From: Salticus scenicus
Taxonomy: Eukaryota; Arthropoda; Arachnida; Araneae; Salticidae
DNA length: 64,000 nucleotides
Assembly: GCA_963930645.1 (NCBI GenBank)
Contig: OZ005659.1
Coordinates: 159,372,534 to 159,436,533 of the forward strand
Direction of reading: 5' to 3'
Below are positions 56,424 to 64,000 of the stretch, piece after piece. How positions within the stretch are numbered: the stretch's first letter is position 1; each line of letters opens with the position of its first letter. A program made the translations under genes and the position numbers. Below the pieces are notes generated by a model. It made no database searches and had not been told where the DNA came from. It saw only the letters and a program-made list of their open reading frames with translations.

Positions 56424-57733
56424 CAGTCATTTCAAAAAGTTTAAGACCACCTATAGAAAAATCAGATTTAATAGAATTCCGCAAAAATAACATACATATT
56501 TAACATATAAAATTACAAAATAAACTGTACATGGTTATTTACAATAACTAAAGTCAACATTTTGTAGGACCTCTTTTGTTTTTAATAACTTGAGCAATCT
56601 TCTTAGGCATGCGACAAATAAGAGACTTGCAGTAAGCTTTAGAAATGTATGTGCACCAGATATGCTTTGTTACTTCAACAAGTGCCGCAGCCGTAGGCGG
56701 TTGCTTATCAGCAACTTTATTTTTCACAATACACCACATATTCTCTATTGGATTCAAATATAGGCTGTTACATGACCAGTCAAGAAGTGACCTCAGATAT
56801 TTCTTGACAATCGTCATCTAGTGACACGGACCCTATCATGCGTAGAAATTTAACATTTATGAACACGCATGTAAGGCTACAACTTCTCACATAACAAATT
56901 AAGGTACCGCTTTCCGTTCATAGTGGTTTTAGGTGGCATAAAATACAGACTAGCAGTACTGGACACAGACATTGCACCACATATCATTTGGCTTGGAGGA
57001 TGTTTCACAGTTTGAATCGTATATCTCATATCATATCTTTTCTCCCCTTGAGCAGCGAACATTTGTAGCACGTGCAGAAAATTGCTGCACACTTGACTCA
57101 TCAGAAAATAAGACCCTAATCTTCTGCCGTACTGTCCAATTCTGATATTGTCTGGCGAAAGTCAGTCTTTTCTTTTTCATACTTGGAGTCGAGGTTTCCT
57201 TGAAGGTTTATGGGATGATAAACCAAATTCTTTGCCCAAACATCTTGAAATAGAAACTAACGTTGGCGCCTTTTACAGCCTGAGAATATCTAATCGTGCT
57301 ACAGGAGGTTTTTGGTTCTCGTACGACCATTCTTCTTATCGCATGATCATCACATGCACTCGTTTTTCTAGGGCGACCGCTTCTCTTAAGGTCCACAAAT
57401 TTTTCCGAAATTTTAAATTCACTAATAACTTGATACACAGCTATGTCTTGCTCACATTTGCCCTCGAACTTATTTGATGTTCAGAAAATCCAATTTTATG
57501 CAGTGTCAATATTTTGTAACAGTAAGTGAATGATTTTTACCCATTACAATAATTACACAACAGCATTATCTACGACAAAATCCAGTAAACAACTGGCGAC
57601 AAACGTGCCGGCCACATTTATTTGTACAGTAGAATGAGTCAACACATGAGATGACGCAATAATCTGTACAAATTATGCAATGTGTTAAAATACTGAAAAT
57701 CGGCTACTGGTCTTAAACATTTGCAGATGACTG
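56424..57733 (-). mobile_element. Near full-length Tc1-like transposon (1.31 kb), inactive
   Basis: The ends are CAGTCATTTCAAAAAG and, complemented, CAGTCATCTGCAAATG; both continue into GTTTAAGACCA. TA lies at 56422-56423 and 57734-57735. The length is normal for Tc1. On the minus strand a transposase is broken into pieces, in order. The DNA-binding region is KRSGRPRKTSACDDHAIRRM (about 57250-57400). The central part is EKRYDMRYTIQTVKHPP (about 57000-57070). The C-terminal block with the third catalytic acid is YLNPIENMWCIVKNKVADK (about 56690-56765; family SPDLNPIENLW), ending CRMPKKIAQVIKNKRGPTKC. Several frameshifts make it non-coding. Confidence 0.85.
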
Positions 57734-57735
57734 TA

Positions 57736-60700
57736 TTTTTCTACATTATGTCTATATTTGGAATTTTATAGAGGAAATATTAAACTTTAAGACTGGATAA
57801 TTATTTTTTTTTCTCTACTATACAAATTATATATATATGTTAATGAAAGAAACTTCCGTGTTATTTTTCAGAATAAGTGTACAAAAAATATTATATTATT
57901 AAAATAAGTGATGTTATATTCAAAGTAACTAACTACAGCTGAAAGTTATTAAATATTTTAAAAAGAAAGTGATTTTTTTTTTTTTTAATTGTTACAGAGA
58001 AGAAATAATTTGAGGGATTAAAGGTTTAATAAAATTTAGCATATTAAAAGAAAGTTTTTTTATATCAGATTTTCTTAATTTTAAAAATAATTAAGACAAA
58101 ATATTGTCTGATCTTTTAAATTATATACCCTTGATTGCTTATTTAAATTTTAAAAAAATCTAAAGCACTATCATAAGTAATTAAATAATTAAAACAAGTA
58201 TGTAAAATTTAAGCAAATTAAAAGGCATTCATGTTAAAAGAAAATTTCATATAGTAGTTAATTAATTTTTGAAAAACACTTTTGGATTGTAATAAGAAAA
58301 ATTACAAATTATGTTATTTTAAACAAGAATGCATGATTTTTCTTCAAAAAGAAAAAAAAAAAAGTTTATATTTCAGTAACTGTGTCTGTGAAATGATATC
58401 TTTATATTTATTTATTTATTTATTTGTAATCATTTATTTTTAGTTTTAAAATAGGAAATTAAAAATTATAATTATTCTTTAAACTACATTTTTTTTTTTT
58501 TTTTTTTTTTTACAATCTTTTAATTATGTTAAACGGTTACCTTTTAACATGTTAGATGCAGCCGACTGAATATGATATATAAAATTAATATTCCAAAAAA
58601 AATATTATTATCCAAAACGAATATTACTGTTTAACATTATTACTATTTATATGTTTTTTTTTATTATTATAATAAAGATGAATTACAAGAGGCAACATCT
58701 AAAATTTCGATTTTGTAATTTTGCCCGATCTTTATGTTTTATGGTATGCTGAAGCAAAAATGAAACCAGTTTTTCTCTGTCACGTATAGATTTTTGGCAA
58801 TACAGGGTGTCTACCAGCCTAATTTCTTCCGTAACTCTTCCACCAATATAATTATATGATAATATTTATAGTATGTTTCCATGGTTAATTATATTTATTT
58901 TATAAGGAGATTTCTACTCCAACTCTCAATACTTTCATTCAGTACTTAAATGTACAATTTCATTTGGCTCTAGAATCCTTAGAGAACCCAGCTTTAAACA
59001 CACTAGCAGTGTATGACCATAACGATCCTGTGAACAGACGCAGACCCAAAGCGAGCCTCGTTCTGAACTCCCACCTTTAACCTTTTTGCTGTTTTACTCA
59101 ACGTTAAGCATTTTTTCTCATGTCTATCGCTTTCGGGCACTGACTTCTCCTCAGAAATTATACAGTGTGTTGTCCTGTGTTAGAGGAGGTAGAGGATCCT
59201 TAGGTAGAAGAAGATGCGTGGCTTTTGCCACAGGTGCTTCCACCCAACACTATCCGAAGTCCGAAGTATAATTAATCATAAGCTCTAATAAAATATCTGC
59301 ATCCCTATTGACAGTTTAAGGAACTTTTTTCGCTATTTGTTCCGTACTCTTCTTAATTACAAAATCTATAATTAGACTAAGACACATTATAAATTTCATT
59401 TTGTATATGACTGTATTAATAAGATACTAATTAAAACATTTTTATTCTAAAAATATTAATTTTCTAGAGAGTTAAAATGCGACAGTAGTACGCACTTTAA
59501 AACACAGTAGTGAATACATTTTCTGTTCCAGAACTGGACATCTTCGAATTTTTTCGTAAAAGGCAAAAAAATATTTATTTGAGCTGATTGGAAATATATA
59601 TATATATTTATATGTATTTCTGTATCATGAATGCGGTAAATGAATAAAAAAAATAATATAAAATTCTATAATAAATTGAAAACACATTATCTTTGAAATT
59701 TTATTGGCCTCAATAACACATTAACCGATTTAAAATGGGTCCTTCGATATGAAAACATTTTAATTAGACCATTGTAAGATAATTTCATTGTATAATAAAT
59801 TCAGCCATTTTTGCATTCAGATATTTTCTGGAAATCTGCAGGCTAATTCCTAAAAATCAAATCTCTTCTGAAAATGTGAATACATAGCTTTGCTAAATAC
59901 TGGATTTCGTAAAATGTTCCAATATTGGACAGATCTGTGCATTAATGGTCATGATGACATTTTGTGATACCAGTAGTGTAAAGAAATAAATGTATTATGT
60001 GTTAATGTAAAGTCAAACTTTTAGCGCGTGAAATGACTCCTGCTCACTTATTTTCGTCTTAAGAAAGCTCAGGTTACAAGAAATCACTTTGAAATAAACA
60101 GAGATAAGGCAAAAATTGTTTTATTTTTATATCCAGAAAAATAACAAAAAAAAAAAAAAAAAAAAAACAGAAAAATGAGACAAAGTTAACATTACTTCAG
60201 TTGAATTAATCTCCTTCTACGTATTTTTCTCTTTCTTTAAATATGTATATAGAGAGAGGTATGTCTATAGATTTTAGAACATTTAAATTTCTAAACGAAT
60301 CTTTGATAATAACTTGTTCTCAGGCGAAAGTTTTTAACAATTCAAGAATAACTTTCCAAATACATTTGCATACTTTGTTATAGAGTAAGACACTTTTTTC
60401 CCATAATAAAGAAGAAAAAAAGTAACATAAAATATGAAAGGTATTTTATATCGTCAGAGCTTTAGCATCTATGAAGCATAAATTTTCGACTTTTTGTGAC
60501 GTGATATTTATAAATTTCTTTAAAATTTTTCATTTGTTCCAATTTCATGAGAAATCTTTCTGCCTCATTTCCTTTAAATTAAATTTCATGCATTTTCATG
60601 CTTCCGTGAAGAAAAGTTATCTGTAAACTTTAGATCAGAATCCTTTTATTTCTTTGTTATATAAATCATAGAAAAAAAAATCATTTTGTATTATTATCTT

Positions 60701-61825
60701 AACACATAGGAAAGTTATAAAAATAATCTGCTTTGGCACTCACACAACTTTCTCTTACCCTACATTTTAATATTAGAAAGACAGATTTCAAGTTATTTAA
60801 CAAGATAACATGCCTTAGATGTAAATCTACAGTAAAAAGAAATTAAACTATGTTATGAATAGTTTTAATTTAGCAAATAATTATGTGTGTAGAAGCTACC
60901 ACACCTCTAAAACCACAGTTTGAATATAGTTCTTTATTCAAATAGAATTAAAGGCTCTTTTTAAATTTAAAGTTCTTCTTATAACTTGTAAATCTAAGAT
61001 ATTTTTTGTTATTTACTAAGATTTGTGAGATTTTTAGGATTTTTTCACAAAAAAGATTTTTTGCAATATCCTTGACATAAGTGGATTTTCAAATTAATTA
61101 CGCGGCATGTGAAAAACCTTTTATGAAATTTCAACTCTTGGAAAATGCCTAAAATTTAGCTCGTTCTTTTGCCGACAATTTGCTTATTTTTTACTCTATT
61201 CAAATGAACGTTTGACAAAAGTTGCCTAATATATCTAGGTTTCAACTTATATAATAAAAATTTGTCTATCTTTTGCGCATACGCAGTGAAAATGTTTTCA
61301 TAAAAATGCTCATATTTAATGAGACCTTTAAGATAATTGTAATTCAATTGCAGTATCTTGTTTAAAAAGTCTTTTATATTTTTCAAATTATCTGAAAGTG
61401 GGAATAATTTTCGTTTAAAACTCTGCATATTATAAATAAAACAAAACGCATTTTTTTTCTTTTAAAATAAATACGAATATATACGTTCTTTAACATGCTG
61501 TAGTCGCACAAATTCCTCCGCAAAGCATACTGTGTCTATATTACCATACCCTAAAGTTACAAATCATTTCATTCACTTAATGATATGACGTGATTACAAA
61601 CATTATTGATTTTGCTCAACTTGTTACCGGCCCCCTAAATGTTGTCTTAAACCAATTTTTACTGTAAAACCTAAAGGAAGACACATTTCTTTAAATACCC
61701 AATGTGTGAAAACATTTCACAGAGATATAAGCATTTAAATTGAAGAAATTGATCAATTGTAAATCTTGCTAAACTTTTGAGTAGAAGTGTTTATATATGT
61801 ATATATATACATATATATCATATAT

Positions 61826-61879
<54 letters not shown>

Positions 61880-63483
61880 CAAAGTTTTAGAAAATAATTG
61901 CATAAGTACATAAACATACATGCATACATACATATATACAAATATATGTATATATCATTGATTAAGAAGCTGAAGCACGATCAAAGTTTTTTTTTTTTTT
62001 TAATTTAATTACACATATGAGTTTTTTACTTTATATATATAAAGTTCTCAAAGCCAAACAACTGGGAATAATTTTTTTCTCTATACTTTAAAAATATAAT
62101 TCATCTTTTAAGAAAACGTTACACACAACGTTATCTAAAACAAGAAAATGTTGCAAAGCTTTTTAGAGGAAAATTTTAATCAATATCGTGCAGATATTGC
62201 AAATTCCATCAGCATAATGTAAATTACTTTTAACTTTTGAGTTTGATGTACATATAATTCTTTTTCTATAAAGAATTTTTCTCTGCTTCATTTCCAATAA
62301 ATTAACTTTCCTCCTTCTGGGAAGAAACATTGTTTGCGTATCTTAGAGGAGATAACTTTCTTTCTGGATGAAATCGATACAGGGATGAACACGTATTTTG
62401 ATGAAATAGTTACTCTTGCATTTATTTTCAAAGAAACGGATTTAAAATAAAAACATGTGGTTTTTATTAAAAAAAAATAATAATAATAATTTATATAATA
62501 ACATTAGATATACATTTTAATTATTATTTTTAACTACTGCAGTATTTTTATAAATACATATATATATATAATTATTTCCTTTAAATTTCATCTTTAAATT
62601 AGTAATGGAATAGTTGTCTTTACCTTGGAATGTACCAGAAATGATATATTTATTTTCTTTTTCTAAATTTTAGAGATTCGAGAAATAGTTAATGTTTCAC
62701 ACGTTTATTAAATCTTTCTTTACATGACTGTATTACGAAAATTGTTAACTGTCGCATTTATATATGTAAAAAAAAACTAAAATCTGGAGAGCTTAAATTG
62801 AGCCAGTCGTGGACATACTAAAACCCAGTAGCGACACATTTCTGTTTCAGTAGTGGACTACTTTGAATATCTGCTTTAAAATTAAGGCCACTTAGCGTCC
62901 CTTTTTTTTTGTAATATTTCTCTTTTCCTAGCATATTTTTTTTTCCTGTGTAAAGCTGCTGTCACCATGTCACCATGTCACCCTGTCCCCTTTTTTCTCT
63001 TTTGAAATTTCGGTCGCTTTAGTATTGGTACATTTATTCTTCAAAATCGTGAAAGAATCGTAATTGAGGGATCAATGGGGAAAAAAAAAATCTTAGAGTG
63101 CCCGTAATTCCAACCTCAGCAACTTAGAGACGTTGAGGCTCAAATTCAGGTTGAGTTGGTTTGTTGTCGCACTAAAAGTACGCAGTAGTTGGCAATTGGC
63201 GATCATTTGGGAGTCATTCCTAAGTGCTCTCCAGAGACAAACCACCATATATTGATGTTATACTGAATGGTTGGCTCCCCTTTTTGCAACATATCGTCTT
63301 TCACGCGAAATTTATAACAACATAGAGCATATCTAATTAACGCTAACATGGTAACGTCAATCTCACGGATCCTACGTAAAATATTCACGAATGCAAAAAC
63401 TTAAAATGTCTCGAGATTATTGCATAATTCAAGTGAATTCCCATTTTTTCCGCCTTTTAAATTTAAGAAAGCATGGGAAATAT
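57736..63483. other. Long AT-rich spacer, no gene recognised
   Basis: No coding signature or bounded element in nearly 6 kb. Simple repeats: poly(T) near 58490-58511, poly(A) near 60146-60167, and (TA)n-rich arrays at 61795-61950, part palindromic. A GC-balanced block near 58960-59270 is unassigned. 59476-59545 resembles 62806-62865 ('aaaacacagtagtgaa' / 'aaaacccagtagcgac' and following), and 59937-59990 resembles 63695-63740 ('catgatgacattttgtgatacc' type), so a worn dispersed repeat may be present. Confidence 0.5.
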
Positions 63484-63606
63484 CCTCTCCGCAGAAGATC
63501 AAAATTGTGATTTCATGTCTTCTTACTACTGCTAGGACAGAGTCCCAGACCGTCGCCAATTGTTTAACTCGTAGCTTTAATCCGACGTTAAAAACACTTA
63601 ACTCAA
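63484..63606 (+). mobile_element. LINE 3' end fragment (CCAAC-tail family), copy 3
   Basis: 'gcagaagatcaaaattgtga', 'catgtct', 'gtcccagaccgtcgccaattg' and 'gtagctttaatccgacgtta' follow the same order as at 1912 and 25690. The tail is worn ('aacacttaactcaac'). Confidence 0.6.
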
Positions 63607-64000
63607 CTGTAAATTTGGGAGATTACAAAGCTTTGTCCTCTAATGGGTCCTACCTTAAAAGTCAAATGAACCCGTAGTGAACAGGGTCTGTCCACGACTG
63701 GGCATGACGACATTTTTTGGTACCATTAGTGAACACCTATAAAAATAATATATATTAATACAAGATTTAAAGAAAATCACAATAAATGAATTCTGCATAC
63801 TTATTTTATTCACGTGACAGTAAAACGTAGAATAAATCATTAAAAAATAAGCAAAGGAAAAGCAAAGAAAATTTTATTTCCTTATTCAAAACGATAAGAA
63901 GAAACGGCGAAATCACAGAAAGTGCATATATATATATATATATATATATTTTAGTTAAACTAACGTTATTCTAAAATTGATGGCCGGAATTATTTGTAGT
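63607..64000. other. AT-rich end of window
   Basis: No gene. (TA)n at about 63927-63950. Confidence 0.5.

Noticed and set aside
58960..59270. GC-balanced block as possible host exon
   Set aside because: The open frame is 61 codons with no recognised domain and no convincing splice-site context; left unassigned.
61156..61428. 90-codon Lys/Leu/Tyr-rich minus-strand frame
   Set aside because: No splice partners, no recognisable domain and AT-driven composition; most likely chance.
61795..61950. Extended (TA)n palindromes as a possible origin or cruciform signal
   Set aside because: Simple-repeat composition alone explains the symmetry.

Overview
The window looks like a gene-poor, very AT-rich stretch of an arthropod nuclear genome. 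A chelicerate (spider) is my best guess. The evidence is the repeat content: a jockey-clade LINE, Penelope-like element (PLE) 3' ends, Tc1/mariner, pogo-like, Harbinger-like and piggyBac-like DNA elements, Helitron ends, tRNA-headed SINEs, and many A/T homopolymers over 29 bases plus (AT)n, (TAAA)n and (TAA)n arrays. The arthropod placement is fairly safe; the spider guess rests on recalled resemblance. I found no convincing host gene, host exon set, structural RNA gene or CRISPR array. Every protein signature I recognise belongs to a mobile element, and almost all of these are broken.

Layout. 1-5 kb: a long foldback element, a LINE tail and a long-TIR MITE. 5-15 kb: two copies of a tandem-repeat-bearing element with about 170 bp monomers, a nested TA-flanked foldback and a SINE. 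15.6-17.3 kb: a decayed Tc1-like transposon split by inverted PLE 3' fragments. 18.4-20.7 kb: a cluster of SINE-like units with a younger SINE nested inside, then a deleted mariner. 21.7-25.8 kb: PLE GIY-YIG and 3' sequences with hammerhead-like motifs, and copies of a palindromic TA-flanked MITE. 27.4-28.7 kb: a piggyBac-type MITE and a CAG-flanked MITE.

31.5-40.5 kb: one jockey-type LINE from 5' UTR to (CCAA)n tail. It carries ORF1 with three zinc knuckles and ORF2 with endonuclease, reverse transcriptase and RNase H. It is interrupted by a roughly 530 bp MITE in ORF1 and a 2.2 kb CAG-flanked DNA transposon in ORF2. 42-49.5 kb: Helitron ends, one bounded Helitron-like element of about 1.6 kb, and a pogo/Tigger-like remnant. 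49.6-53.7 kb: more tandem-repeat elements with subterminal inverted repeats and 3' hairpins. 54-57.7 kb: two more palindromic MITEs and two Tc1-type transposase remnants. 57.7-64 kb: mostly AT-rich spacer with a LINE tail.

Most notable is a group of non-autonomous elements at 5226-6228, 12550-14257, 52063-52953 and 49609-51081, plus fragments. Two of the four have an exact 12-base 5' terminal sequence inverted just before a 3' terminal hairpin; the other two are degenerate. All carry internal tandem arrays and lie between T-runs. This is the architecture of Helentron-derived (DINE-1/HINE-like) elements. The 12-mer differs between the two intact families but matches within each copy, which suggests the two ends are under pairing constraint.
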